64,000 nt of DNA from NCBI RefSeq assembly GCF_001274775.1, contig NZ_LGUE01000008.1, positions 363,535-427,534 on the forward strand, written 5' to 3'. The notes below the pieces were generated by a model, which saw only the letters and a list, made by a program, of their open reading frames with translations, searched no databases and had not been told where the DNA came from. Shown here piece after piece: positions 52,257 to 63,667 of the stretch. Made by a program: the position numbers and the translations under genes. Position 1 is the stretch's first letter. The number at the start of each line of letters is the position of its first letter. The DNA is from Rossellomorea marisflavi. GTDB lineage: Bacteria; Bacillota; Bacilli; Bacillales; Bacillaceae_B.

Positions 52257-52910
52257 TTAATTTTGGAATTCTACACTCTTTGCCATCCTTATTACAAATT
52301 CCTTTTCAGATTGCAGACTTACTTTCTTACACGAAGACTTTTTAGGACAAACCGTTGAAGAATGAATTTTCATTGTTTCGCCTGTATCGGGATCCTTAAT
52401 CAGGCAAATAACTAAACTTGGTCCATACTCCGCGGGATCACGTTTGATCAATTTCGCATGTTCGTCGAAATCATTGTGTACATAACCGATATATATTTCA
52501 TACCCACTTGAGTCGTTCGGGCTAAGCGTTTCAAACTCTCCTTCATAGCTGTATCGTTCAAAGAAGGCTTCGGGGATACTATCGTTATGGTTGTATGAAA
52601 TTTTCATGGACCGTATCAGGCCTTCTGCATCATTATCTTTAGATATCATCCTCCAAGATTCAAATCGGCTTCTTTCTTGGAAGGTTCCCCTATCAATGAC
52701 ATAGGTTTCGGGATATAACATCGAGTATCCATTCTTCTCAGAGGTGTAGGCAAAAAAACCATCACCTGTCCTCGACTCCTTGTCTAGACGACCCACCGTA
52801 AACGAATCTTTCAACGCTGCCGGACGATCGGCGAGTTTCATGAAAAACACCGCTGTTGCTGCCACAGATAGAAGGAGTGCAAACCCGACAACGACATGCT
52901 TTCTTCTCAT
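52257..52910 (-). CDS. Membrane-anchored paralog 2 of the triplet
   Basis: Protein of 217 residues, same plan: span about 5-23, KLADRPAALKDSFTVGRLDKESR, then the conserved YTSEKNGYSMLYPE and CPKKSSCKKVSLQSEKEFVIRMAKSVEF. ATG at 52910 follows AGAGGTGA at 4 bases. The 70-base gap to the next paralog holds no obvious promoter, so the three may be one operon. Function unknown. Confidence 0.8.
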   Translation of the reverse strand: MRRKHVVVGFALLLSVAATAVFFMKLADRPAALKDSFTVGRLDKESRTGDGFFAYTSEKNGYSMLYPETYVIDRGTFQERSRFESWRMISKDNDAEGLIRSMKISYNHNDSIPEAFFERYSYEGEFETLSPNDSSGYEIYIGYVHNDFDEHAKLIKRDPAEYGPSLVICLIKDPDTGETMKIHSSTVCPKKSSCKKVSLQSEKEFVIRMAKSVEFQN

Positions 52911-52955
52911 ATCTTCACCTCTCTACAAGAACAGGAATCTCGCATTCTTCTACTC

Positions 52956-53603
52956 TTATTTAAATTGAACACTCTCAGCCAGCCTCATGACGAAGTTGCG
53001 TTCCTCTTCCAACCGAACCTTTTCGCATGTTTTGTTTTTAGGGCATCTTACAGAAGAAATAATCCTAAGATTCTCACCGGTATCTGGATTCTCAACCATT
53101 GCAAGGACCAGACTTGGACCATATTTCGCTGGATCACGCTTTGTCATCTTTGCATCTTTATCGAAGGAATTATAAACGGCCCCGATATGGATGACTGTTT
53201 GAGCATCCTCCTTCTTATTGATCGTTTCATAATCTCCTTGGTAGCTATATTTCTTAAAAAATGCTTCAGGACTTCTATCATAGGAGTAGATGTACTTTAT
53301 CGAACGTAATAGCGTTTCATCCTCTTCACTTAAAGGATAGATATGCCATGATTCAAATTTCTTTTTTTCCTCATGAGACTCCCGGTCAATAGAATAGTCT
53401 TCAGGAAACAACATGGAATATCCATTCTTCTTCGATGTATAGAGATAAAAGCCGTCGTCCCTCCGGGATTCCGTGTCCAGATGACTCGCCGTCAAAGAAT
53501 CCTTCAAAGCCAAGGGACGGCCGGCCATTTTCATGAGTATCCACCCTCCAGCTGCAATCAACACCAGAATCACCATACCAATAACAAAATGTCTTTTTTT
53601 CAT
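52956..53603 (-). CDS. Membrane-anchored paralog 3 of the triplet
   Basis: Protein of 215 residues, first of the three in transcription order. Span about 7-25 (VIGMVILVLIAAGGWILM), KMAGRPLALKDSLTASHLDTESR, YTSKKNGYSMLFPEDYSID, FFKKYSYQGDYET, then RDPAKYGPSLVLAMVENPDTGEN and CPKNKTCEKVRLEEERNF. ATG at 53603 follows AGAGGTG. The middle and end are the most divergent of the set. Function unknown. Confidence 0.8.
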   Translation of the reverse strand: MKKRHFVIGMVILVLIAAGGWILMKMAGRPLALKDSLTASHLDTESRRDDGFYLYTSKKNGYSMLFPEDYSIDRESHEEKKKFESWHIYPLSEEDETLLRSIKYIYSYDRSPEAFFKKYSYQGDYETINKKEDAQTVIHIGAVYNSFDKDAKMTKRDPAKYGPSLVLAMVENPDTGENLRIISSVRCPKNKTCEKVRLEEERNFVMRLAESVQFK

Positions 53604-53741
53604 ATAAACACCTCTCATATATACGTGCAGCCTATAGAGCAGGGGGCAAATAACTTCTACAAGTTACATATATCCCCAAAAATACCACCCTAAAACATTT
53701 TTACTTTGTGATTCCCTCGTTTATCCATTCCCACACAAAAA

Positions 53742-53761
53742 AGACCAGCCTAAGCTGATCT
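53742..53761 (-). terminator. Terminator at the end of the EamA gene
   Basis: AGACCAGC (53742-53749) and GCTGATCT (53754-53761) form a stem around the stop codon CTAA side; on the minus strand TTTTTTG follows. The hairpin includes the last codons of the gene. Confidence 0.75.
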
Positions 53762-54637
53762 CACTTGTCCTTTATCTAGTTCCGATTTCCCTCTCTGTCC
53801 CCACACTAATAGCACAATCCCCAGAAGGAGAAGACCGACGCCCAACCATGACAGAGCATCAAGGGATTCGCCAATCAGGAAGACTCCAAGCATGGTGGCT
53901 GTGAGAGGTTCGGCGAGGGAGAGCGTCACGGCGGTTGAGGCAGGCACCTTCACCAGTCCACGTGCAAAGAGAAGATAGGCAAGTCCTGTTGCCACGACCC
54001 CGAGATGCAGGGCAACCCCGGCTCCCCTTGCCTCCATAAGCCACGATAGATCATAGAGGAAGAGGAAGGGCGTGAGGAAGAATGCACCCAGCATGAACAC
54101 GACAGCGACCACTGGAAGTGTTTCCCTTCTATTAACAAGGGTTCCGCTGATCATGGTGTACCCGGCAAATGAAGCCCCCGCCCCCAGTGCGAGGAGGATG
54201 CCGCGCGGGTCGGCAACGACCGACCCTCTATTCGTGAACAGAAGGATGCAGCCTGCGATGGCCAGGGCGGTGGAGGCCCACCAGGAGGCTTGGGGGACCT
54301 TCCTTTTTATCCCCCATTCAAGGAGTCCTGCTATGACAGGGGCGCTTCCGATGGCGATCACGGTCCCAATCGCAATCCCCGTCATGCTGACTGCCGAGAA
54401 AAAGAAAGGCTGATAGAGTGCCATACAAAGAGCGGCAGCCACGGTTCCTTTTAAGGGCCACCCTCTCCAATGTATTTTTCCCAAGGATAATAGAAGGAGG
54501 AATAAGCCTCCTATGGCCAGGCGCACCGCTCCGATGGCAATAGGATGGACGCCTTCAGGAGCCAATGCCTGCACCGTCCCCGTTGTTCCCCACAGCATGG
54601 CGGCCAGGAGGATAAACAGAGCATACTGTATCCGCAA
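53750..54637 (-). CDS. EamA-family (DMT) transporter
   Basis: Protein of 295 residues with ten membrane spans in two homologous halves of five, the EamA/RhaT plan. First half begins ALFILLAAMLWGTTGTVQAL; second half begins GILLALGAGASFAGYTMIS. Start is TTG at 54637 after AGGAGAGGG. Such carriers export metabolites, amino acids or drugs; the substrate cannot be read. It is 40 bases after the methionine-synthase-like gene and may share its transcript, which would link it to sulfur or methionine control, but this is only position. Confidence 0.85.
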   Translation of the reverse strand: MRIQYALFILLAAMLWGTTGTVQALAPEGVHPIAIGAVRLAIGGLFLLLLSLGKIHWRGWPLKGTVAAALCMALYQPFFFSAVSMTGIAIGTVIAIGSAPVIAGLLEWGIKRKVPQASWWASTALAIAGCILLFTNRGSVVADPRGILLALGAGASFAGYTMISGTLVNRRETLPVVAVVFMLGAFFLTPFLFLYDLSWLMEARGAGVALHLGVVATGLAYLLFARGLVKVPASTAVTLSLAEPLTATMLGVFLIGESLDALSWLGVGLLLLGIVLLVWGQRGKSELDKGQVRSA

Positions 54638-54677
54638 TGAAACCCTCTCCTAATTGATTACTGGCTGAATGGGAACC

Positions 54678-55802
54678 TTATTCCCACACCCGATCGGCAA
54701 TGGCGATCACGTGTTGCAGCTTCTTCCATTGTTCTGCTTCCGTCAACAGATTTCCTTCTTCGGTTGAAGCGAATCCACATTGGGGGCTGAGACAGAGCTG
54801 GTTGATGTCCACATAGCGTGCAGCTTCCTGTATCCGTGCCTCGATGTCTTCCGTCGCCTCGAGATCTCCATGCTTGGACGTCACAAGACCGAGGACGATC
54901 TGGAGATTCGGATTCGTCACATAGCGTAGCGGTTCGAAGCCTCCGGAACGCTCATCATCGAACTCCAGGAATAGCCCGTCGAGGTCGAGCCCGCCGAAAA
55001 TGGTTTCGGCAGCCGCTTCATATCCGCCCTCAGCTGCCCATGTCGATTTGAAATTCCCCCTGCAAATATGCATGGTCACGACAAGGTCCTCTGGGCGATC
55101 CTTCACAGCCTCATTGATGGTACGTGCGAAGGATTCCCTGAGTTCGTCTGGTTCACGGCCGAATGCCTTGATCTGCTCATGTCCCTGTTCGGAGAAGAAC
55201 ACCGACCATGCCGTATCATCGAGCTGCAGATAGCGGCAGCCTGCATCGTAGAAAGCACGGATCGCCTTTTTGTAGGCTTCGGCCACATCGTGATGGAAAG
55301 CATCCAGATTATCACCGTATATGTCCGTTTCAATTTTCCCCCTGAAGAAAAGCATATTTGGACTCGGAATCGTCATCTTGGCAGTGTGATCGCCTGCAAT
55401 GCCATGAAGGAATTCATAGTCTTTCAGCATCGGATGATCCGTGAAGTCCACTTTTCCTGTCACTTTGATGCCACGTGCCTTGGTCGTCGTGTTATGGAAC
55501 TTGATCCCCTGGCCCGATTCATATCCTTCGACGCCATCCAGACCTTCAAGGAAGTCGAAGTGCCACCACGCCCTCCTGAATTCACCATCGGTCACGACTT
55601 GGAGGCCGATTTCCTTTTGCTTGTCGACGATGCGGATGATTTCTTCATCCTCGATTCGTCGGAGTTCAGCTGCGGATAGTTCTCCATTCCCGCTCCGTTC
55701 GCGTGCTTCCTTGATCCGCTCCGACCTCAGCAGGCTACCCACCTGATCTGCCCGGAACGGGGCTTTTATCGCTTTCTTACCTTTTGTCTGTACGTGTGTC
55801 AT
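54678..55802 (-). CDS. Cobalamin-independent methionine synthase II family (YxjG/YxjH type)
   Basis: Protein of 374 residues, the length of B. subtilis YxjG/YxjH and about half of MetE, corresponding to its catalytic C-terminal domain. Motifs: PFRADQVGSLLRSERIKEAR near 17, VTDGEFRRAWWHFDFL near 70, RYLQLDDTAW near 190, VTMHICRGNF near 244 (zinc-binding His/Cys) and LCLSPQCGFAS near 336. It transfers a methyl group to homocysteine to make methionine from a donor that differs from the MetE one and is not settled. A SAM-I riboswitch in its leader fixes it as a methionine-pathway gene. Confidence 0.92.
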   Translation of the reverse strand: MTHVQTKGKKAIKAPFRADQVGSLLRSERIKEARERSGNGELSAAELRRIEDEEIIRIVDKQKEIGLQVVTDGEFRRAWWHFDFLEGLDGVEGYESGQGIKFHNTTTKARGIKVTGKVDFTDHPMLKDYEFLHGIAGDHTAKMTIPSPNMLFFRGKIETDIYGDNLDAFHHDVAEAYKKAIRAFYDAGCRYLQLDDTAWSVFFSEQGHEQIKAFGREPDELRESFARTINEAVKDRPEDLVVTMHICRGNFKSTWAAEGGYEAAAETIFGGLDLDGLFLEFDDERSGGFEPLRYVTNPNLQIVLGLVTSKHGDLEATEDIEARIQEAARYVDINQLCLSPQCGFASTEEGNLLTEAEQWKKLQHVIAIADRVWE

Positions 55803-55829
55803 CTGAATCCTCTCCCTTTTTTCATATAA

Positions 55830-55985
55830 AAAGGCCCTTCCCGGTAAAAGGAAGAGCCTGATGATTCTCGTCTCTTCCTCATCTCCGAACGAATCTCGTT
55901 CAAGGATTTAGCACCATTCTGTTCAAGTTTGAACAGCGGTTGCCGGGTTTCACAGGGCCAGTCCCTCCACCACTCTTAATAAGGA
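55830..55985 (-). ncRNA. SAM-I riboswitch (S-box) with terminator
   Basis: On the minus strand: CTTATTAAGAG, GTGGAGGGACTGGCCC, TGAAACCCGGCAACC, GGTGCTAAATCC and GAACGAGATTCGTTC-GGAGATGAGGAAGAG follow each other in the order of the S-box core (aptamer about 55870-55985). The expression platform is a hairpin GGCTCTTCC/GGGAAGGGCC with T-run (about 55830-55858), before the ribosome site. High S-adenosylmethionine should stop transcription. Confidence 0.95.
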
Positions 55986-56015
55986 ATATCGCTATTTAAT
56001 TTTCTCAATATAATA

Positions 56016-56044
56016 ATTATTCAGGATTTAGCTCTTGTTGTCAA
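56016..56044 (-). promoter_or_regulatory. Promoter of the S-box gene
   Basis: On the minus strand TTGACA (56039-56044) and AATAAT (56016-56021) lie 17 bases apart, about 30 bases before the S-box. Confidence 0.7.
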
Positions 56045-56066
56045 TGGGAAGAGGGGAATTAACCTC

Positions 56067-59389
<3,323 letters not shown>

Positions 59390-59434
59390 TGTGAAAACCT
59401 CCTTTATTTAAAAGCTTTGATTTTTAAAAAAGAA

Positions 59435-59515
59435 AAACCTAGACAACGGCAAAGAAAAAACAATGTTTTTCCCTTGCTGTCACCTAGGTTTAGCCTGCTT
59501 GACCAGTAACTATCC
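59435..59515 (-). promoter_or_regulatory. LicT antiterminator site (RAT) and terminator before bglP
   Basis: Minus-strand RAT GGATAGTTACTGGTCAAGCAGG plus CTAAACC (59487-59515) matches the ribonucleic antiterminator consensus; its end overlaps a terminator (about 59435-59490; AAACCTAG and CTAGGTTT arms, T-run). The UAG stop of licT (59510-59512) is inside the RAT. LicT bound to RAT should let transcription into bglP. Confidence 0.9.
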
Positions 59516-60376
59516 TCTTGGACTATGCTGCATCGCATGACGTGATGTCACGCGATGGATATGAAGTGTGAGATATATGCGTTCGTCTTTTGATAATGTC
59601 CAGTTGAGCTCTTTCTGGATGTAGACGGCAATCTTCCCTGAGCACTCGAATGCCTGTGGATATTGACGCTCGACCTGCTGATAGAAAAAGTCGTCGGTCT
59701 GCTCCTCGACGGTCTGCTCCTTTTTCATGAGCCTCCATGCAAAGAAGCGGAGATGGGTGAGAAAGCGCTCGTAATTCATGGATTCTTCATCGAGTGTCAC
59801 ATTGAAGTGGTACTTGACGATGGTCAAGATATCGTTGACCGTCGTCACGACTTTCGTGATGGATTCAAGCCCTTCACCAGACACTTGACTGTTCACAAGG
59901 TGCATGGCAATGGACGCAGCCTCATTCTCATCCATCATGATCCCTGTCTCTTCCTCGATGATCGTCAATGCCTCAAGTGCGGTTTGGTATTCTTTCCGGT
60001 AGTACTTCTTGATCTCCCATGCAAGAGCATTCTGAAGCTTGATTCCTTGCTTGTAGCGGGTGATGGCAAAGCTCAAATGGTCGGTCAAGGCGACATACAG
60101 ATAGTCATCCAGCTTGACCCCGAGCTTCATCGCAGCCATCGTCATGATTTTCTCAGAGAGTACGAGATACTTCTCCGACACGTCTGCCAAAAGCTCTGCA
60201 AGTTTGGCAGATACGCCTTCTCCCTCGAGGACGAAGGTCTTCTCTACCAGTCCGGTATCCACCTGATCGCCCGGCCGCTTCTTGAAGGCCAGTCCCCGTC
60301 CCATGACCACCAGTTCCTTCCCTTGATCGTCGTGGGTCAGGACCACATTATTATTGATGACTTTACTAATCTCCAT
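59510..60376 (-). CDS. licT: LicT/BglG-family transcriptional antiterminator
   Basis: Protein of 288 residues: RNA-binding CAT domain 1-60 (MEISKVINNNVVLTHDDQGKE, then VVMGRGLAFKKRPGD) and two PTS-regulation domains about 65-170 and 175-285. Conserved phosphorylation histidines sit in ALTDHLSFAI near 100, MHLVNSQ near 158, THLRFFAW near 207 and LHIHRVT near 270. The start at 60376 is preceded by GGCGGAGAG; the upstream frame to 60436 crosses the terminator. It allows its own and bglP transcription when inducing beta-glucosides are present. Confidence 0.94.
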   Translation of the reverse strand: MEISKVINNNVVLTHDDQGKELVVMGRGLAFKKRPGDQVDTGLVEKTFVLEGEGVSAKLAELLADVSEKYLVLSEKIMTMAAMKLGVKLDDYLYVALTDHLSFAITRYKQGIKLQNALAWEIKKYYRKEYQTALEALTIIEEETGIMMDENEAASIAMHLVNSQVSGEGLESITKVVTTVNDILTIVKYHFNVTLDEESMNYERFLTHLRFFAWRLMKKEQTVEEQTDDFFYQQVERQYPQAFECSGKIAVYIQKELNWTLSKDERIYLTLHIHRVTSRHAMQHSPRG

Positions 60377-60411
60377 ATCTCTCCGCCCCGTCCATCCATA
60401 TTCCCTGAAAC

Positions 60412-60495
60412 AAAAATAACCCAAATCTGCCCACACGTCACCTCAAAAGGTAACCAGCAAATTTAGGTTTTGCCTGCCCGAAGCAGTAACAATCC
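60412..60495 (-). promoter_or_regulatory. LicT RAT site and terminator before licT
   Basis: Minus-strand RAT GGATTGTTACTGCTTCGGGCAG plus GCAAAACC (60466-60495), nearly identical to the consensus, overlaps a terminator with arms AACCTAAATTTGC (60457-60469) and GCAGATTTGGGTT (60418-60430) followed by ATTTTTG. Confidence 0.92.
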
Positions 60496-60512
60496 TGTTT
60501 TTATATCGTTAG

Positions 60513-60527
60513 TTGTAAACGGTTACT
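60513..60527 (+). promoter_or_regulatory. Perfect cre site upstream of licT
   Basis: TTGTAAACGGTTACT on the plus strand matches every fixed position of WTGNAANCGNWNNCW. A -10-like TATAAA for the minus strand lies at 60500-60505, so CcpA bound here should block licT-bglP-bglA in glucose. 60528-60705 carries nothing else I can name. Confidence 0.88.
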
Positions 60528-60705
60528 TTATTCTGACACAGGTCCTTAAGGATGTCAATCCTTTTTACTAGTTTTATATCCCACCTTTTCCACAGAGCGT
60601 TTTCTTTTTTGGAATCTGGGTATAAAAGGAAGGATATTGATCGATTTACACTATATTCCATATCAAAAGGGGTCCTTGAGGATCAAGAAAACAGGAGGGA
60701 ATTCG

Positions 60706-61623
60706 ATGGTGAAGAGATGGATCGTGATCCTCACGGCATGCGGGTTGCTGACCGCTTGCGGATTGGGTGAAAAGAAAGAAACAGCTTCAAAAACAGAAGC
60801 TGCAGCAGATGAGAAAAAGGAAAAGGCGTCAGAAGATGAGAAAGCTACAAATGAAAAAGAAGCAAGCGCTTCAAAAGCTGAAGCAGATAAGCCGCAGCAA
60901 GAGAAACCCCTGAAAACCTTCGACGAGCTGACACCGGAAGAGTTGAAGATCCCGACAGTCCCTATGGAGTCCCCTTATGGTGAAGATGGCAATTTTAAAT
61001 ATGTGCACACTGATAAGGAGCTTGCCCGGGACTTCACAGATGAGAACAATATGATCCGTTTCGACTTGGATGAGGGTCCCATACGCATCATGCGCACGGG
61101 TAATGTGGATAATGTGATGAACTACAGCGATACCTTTATCGATCTTTCCGAAAATCTGTCTTATAAAATTCAGGATCCAGAAGAGATTGAAATCGCCTAT
61201 CAGCTTTTCATCAATCATCCTCCCGTTCAGCTTCAAGGAAAGGAAGGGATTGAATACAGATCATGGGAGGAAGCAACCAATATGGAGCGGGGCATCATTC
61301 AGATGACCATCCTGCTGTCGGTCCCCATGAACTATCTCCAGTATGCCATCGAACAGGATGAGTACGATACGGAAGAATTCAAGACGGCTCAGGCAGAGTT
61401 CAAGCGAATCGGTGATCCGATGGTACTTTTCCCGTCTCCACAGACGCCCCTGGATTACGAATTGTACGAAAGTATACGCACGGTTCACGCCCTATGGGGG
61501 AAATTGGGACTCTATCAAAAGCCCGAGCAGGATAAAGAAGAATTCAAGGCCCTCTACGATCAAACGAGGCAGGAAGTGAATAACCTGTTCGCACGGGTGA
61601 ACTATACGCTATCCGAAGAGTGA
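60706..61623 (+). CDS. Hypothetical lipoprotein
   Basis: Protein of 305 residues with lipoprotein signal MVKRWIVILTACGLLTACG (lipobox LTAC, cysteine at 18). Residues about 22-62 are an Ala/Glu/Lys/Ser linker, then a globular domain with FDELTPEELKIPTVPMESPYGEDG and later GKEGIEYRSWEEATNMERG. ATG at 60706 is 6 bases after AGGAGGG. I recognise no family. It is divergent from the beta-glucoside operon and followed by a terminator, so it stands alone. Confidence 0.82.
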   Translation: MVKRWIVILTACGLLTACGLGEKKETASKTEAAADEKKEKASEDEKATNEKEASASKAEADKPQQEKPLKTFDELTPEELKIPTVPMESPYGEDGNFKYVHTDKELARDFTDENNMIRFDLDEGPIRIMRTGNVDNVMNYSDTFIDLSENLSYKIQDPEEIEIAYQLFINHPPVQLQGKEGIEYRSWEEATNMERGIIQMTILLSVPMNYLQYAIEQDEYDTEEFKTAQAEFKRIGDPMVLFPSPQTPLDYELYESIRTVHALWGKLGLYQKPEQDKEEFKALYDQTRQEVNNLFARVNYTLSEE

Positions 61624-61634
61624 AGCAAACACAG

Positions 61635-61664
61635 AAAAGAGCCCCAGTAGGAAAGGGCTCTTTT
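61635..61664. terminator. Bidirectional terminator
   Basis: AAAGAGCCC and GGGCTCTTT arms with an 11-base loop, T-run on the plus side. It separates the lipoprotein gene from the convergent tctA. Confidence 0.85.
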
Positions 61665-61667
61665 TCG

Positions 61668-63173
61668 TTACATATTCACAGTCGTATCTTCCTTTTGCCG
61701 TCTTACCCGCTGACGCCAAGCCGGAACGACAAGGGCCAGGATGGCAATGACAAAGAGGGATACAGACAGGGGACTTGTGTAGAAGATGCTCCAGTTCCCG
61801 CCGGATATGGTCAAGGACTGCCTCAGCGCCTGCTCCATCATACCTCCGAGGATGAAGGCGAGGATGAAAGGGGCAGCCGGGAAGGCGAAGATCCGCATCA
61901 GATATCCTATGATCCCGAAGATCACCAATAAATAGAGATCAAATGTACTGAAGCTGACGGCATATACCCCGACCAAGCTGGAAATGATCACGAGAGCAAT
62001 CAGCAGCGGACGCGGGACCGACAGGATCTTCACAAAGTATGGGATAAGCGGGAGATTCAAGATCAACAAGAATACATTCCCAACATACATACTCGCAATG
62101 ACTCCCCAGAAAATCGTCGGATTCTCCGTCATGAGAAGCGGACCCGGCTGGACGCCGAGGACAAGGAAGGCACCGAGCATGACGGCGGTCGTCCCGGAAC
62201 CCGGGATCCCGAGGCTGAGCAACGGTACGAACGCACCGCTCGTGGCTGCGTTATTGGCCGTCTCAGGTGCCGCCAGCCCCTTGACCGAGCCTTTCCCGAA
62301 TTCTTCGGGCTTCTTGGCAAGCTTCTTCTCGGAAATATAGGCAACAAAGGAAGAAATGGTGGCCCCTGCTCCTGGCAGTACCCCCAAGAGGAAGCCGATG
62401 AAGGATTGTCTCGTCATCGGGCCTTTCATCTCTTTGAAATCCTCTTTGGACAGCTTCAAACTGCCAATGTTCTTAAAGTCGCTCATCTTTGCCTTCCGGT
62501 TGAGAATCAGGAAGCAGACTTCAGCCAGGGCAAAGACACCTAGGGCGATGACCAGAAAATCGATCCCGTCGAGAAGGTTGACATTCCCCATTGTAAAACG
62601 GCTCGTACCCGTTTGGGAATCGATCCCGATGGTCACGACCATGAAGCCGAGGACCGCAGACGTAAGCGCCTTGAGGGTGGAACCGTCCGAAAGACTTGAG
62701 ATGGCCGTCAAGCCAAGCAGCATGAGGGCAAAGTATTCGGGCGGTCCGAAAATGATGGCCACGCTTGCCAATACCGGGGCAAATAGCATCAAAAGGATGA
62801 CGCTGACCGTCCCTCCGACAAAGGAAGCGATGGCGGAAATCGCAAGGGCTTTCCCTGCCTTCCCCTGCTGGGCCATGGGATAGCCGTCAAAAGCCGTTGC
62901 CACAGTGCCGGCCACACCGGGAGCATTCAGTAGGATGGAAGACGTCGATCCTCCATACATGGACCCATAATACACACCCGCCATCATGACAAGGGCGATG
63001 GTGGGGTCCATCCCATAGGTAACGGGGATCATGATCGCAATCGCACTGATCGGACCGAGTCCCGGGATCATTCCGATGATCGTCCCGATCAGTACCCCGA
63101 TAAATACAAACATAATTCCTTGTAAACTGAAGGCTAATTGAAAGCCTTGCAGCAATCCATCAAACGAACCCAT
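61668..63173 (-). CDS. tctA: Tripartite tricarboxylate transporter permease TctA
   Basis: Protein of 501 residues with about twelve spans and the two family marks: GTIIGMIPGLGPISAIAIMIP near 28 and the glycine-rich GVLPGAGATISSFVAYISEKK near 260, with ATSGAFVPLLSLGIPGSGTTAVMLGA near 310. It is the large membrane subunit of a binding-protein-dependent secondary carrier for citrate or other carboxylates. It follows tctB by 24 bases and tctC above it, completing a C-B-A operon. AAAGGAGTG precedes the ATG. Confidence 0.95.
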   Translation of the reverse strand: MGSFDGLLQGFQLAFSLQGIMFVFIGVLIGTIIGMIPGLGPISAIAIMIPVTYGMDPTIALVMMAGVYYGSMYGGSTSSILLNAPGVAGTVATAFDGYPMAQQGKAGKALAISAIASFVGGTVSVILLMLFAPVLASVAIIFGPPEYFALMLLGLTAISSLSDGSTLKALTSAVLGFMVVTIGIDSQTGTSRFTMGNVNLLDGIDFLVIALGVFALAEVCFLILNRKAKMSDFKNIGSLKLSKEDFKEMKGPMTRQSFIGFLLGVLPGAGATISSFVAYISEKKLAKKPEEFGKGSVKGLAAPETANNAATSGAFVPLLSLGIPGSGTTAVMLGAFLVLGVQPGPLLMTENPTIFWGVIASMYVGNVFLLILNLPLIPYFVKILSVPRPLLIALVIISSLVGVYAVSFSTFDLYLLVIFGIIGYLMRIFAFPAAPFILAFILGGMMEQALRQSLTISGGNWSIFYTSPLSVSLFVIAILALVVPAWRQRVRRQKEDTTVNM

Positions 63174-63197
63174 ACGTTCACTCCTTTCTTTCCTTTA

Positions 63198-63656
63198 TCA
63201 AAACGGCAGTATTCCTGCCGGCAGACGGATGGATAAAGCGTAATTAAACAGACTGTATGCACCGCCTGAGAACACGACAGCCGTTATGATATTCGGAACC
63301 CATTTCTTATACCCCAACAGTCTGGAACAGACGATGATGAAGGCAGTCGTCATGAGGACAAAGCCTGCTACCTCAAGGAACGTGATATAGATCAGAACCA
63401 GGCCCATGACGGCAAGAAGCATGAGGACTTCCTTCTTAGGGATCACCCGTTTGGCCTTTTGGTCTTCCGTGTCTATATCCTTACTGAAGAAAAAGCAGAC
63501 GGATAAGATCAGAAGACAAAAGCCCAGGATCTTGGGAATCAGATCGGCATCAACCGGAACAAAGGGATATTCAGGAAGAAGGAACGCCATCATCAGATAA
63601 AGGACCGATACAAGCATCAATACAATGGAAATACTTTTATTCACCGTTAATTTCAT
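63198..63656 (-). CDS. tctB: Tripartite tricarboxylate transporter small permease TctB
   Basis: Protein of 152 residues with four spans (about 10-28, 40-57, 78-97 and 118-140), the usual TctB size and plan: two spans, a charged loop with DTEDQKAKRVIPKKE, two spans. AGGAGGATCAGAG precedes the ATG. It lies 11 bases after the tctC stop and 24 before tctA. Confidence 0.9.
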   Translation of the reverse strand: MKLTVNKSISIVLMLVSVLYLMMAFLLPEYPFVPVDADLIPKILGFCLLILSVCFFFSKDIDTEDQKAKRVIPKKEVLMLLAVMGLVLIYITFLEVAGFVLMTTAFIIVCSRLLGYKKWVPNIITAVVFSGGAYSLFNYALSIRLPAGILPF

Positions 63657-63667
63657 CTCTGATCCTC

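Noticed and set aside
59663-60466. Plus-strand frame of 267 codons opposite licT
   Set aside because: It is antisense to a well-supported licT with all its domains and ends inside the RAT/terminator.
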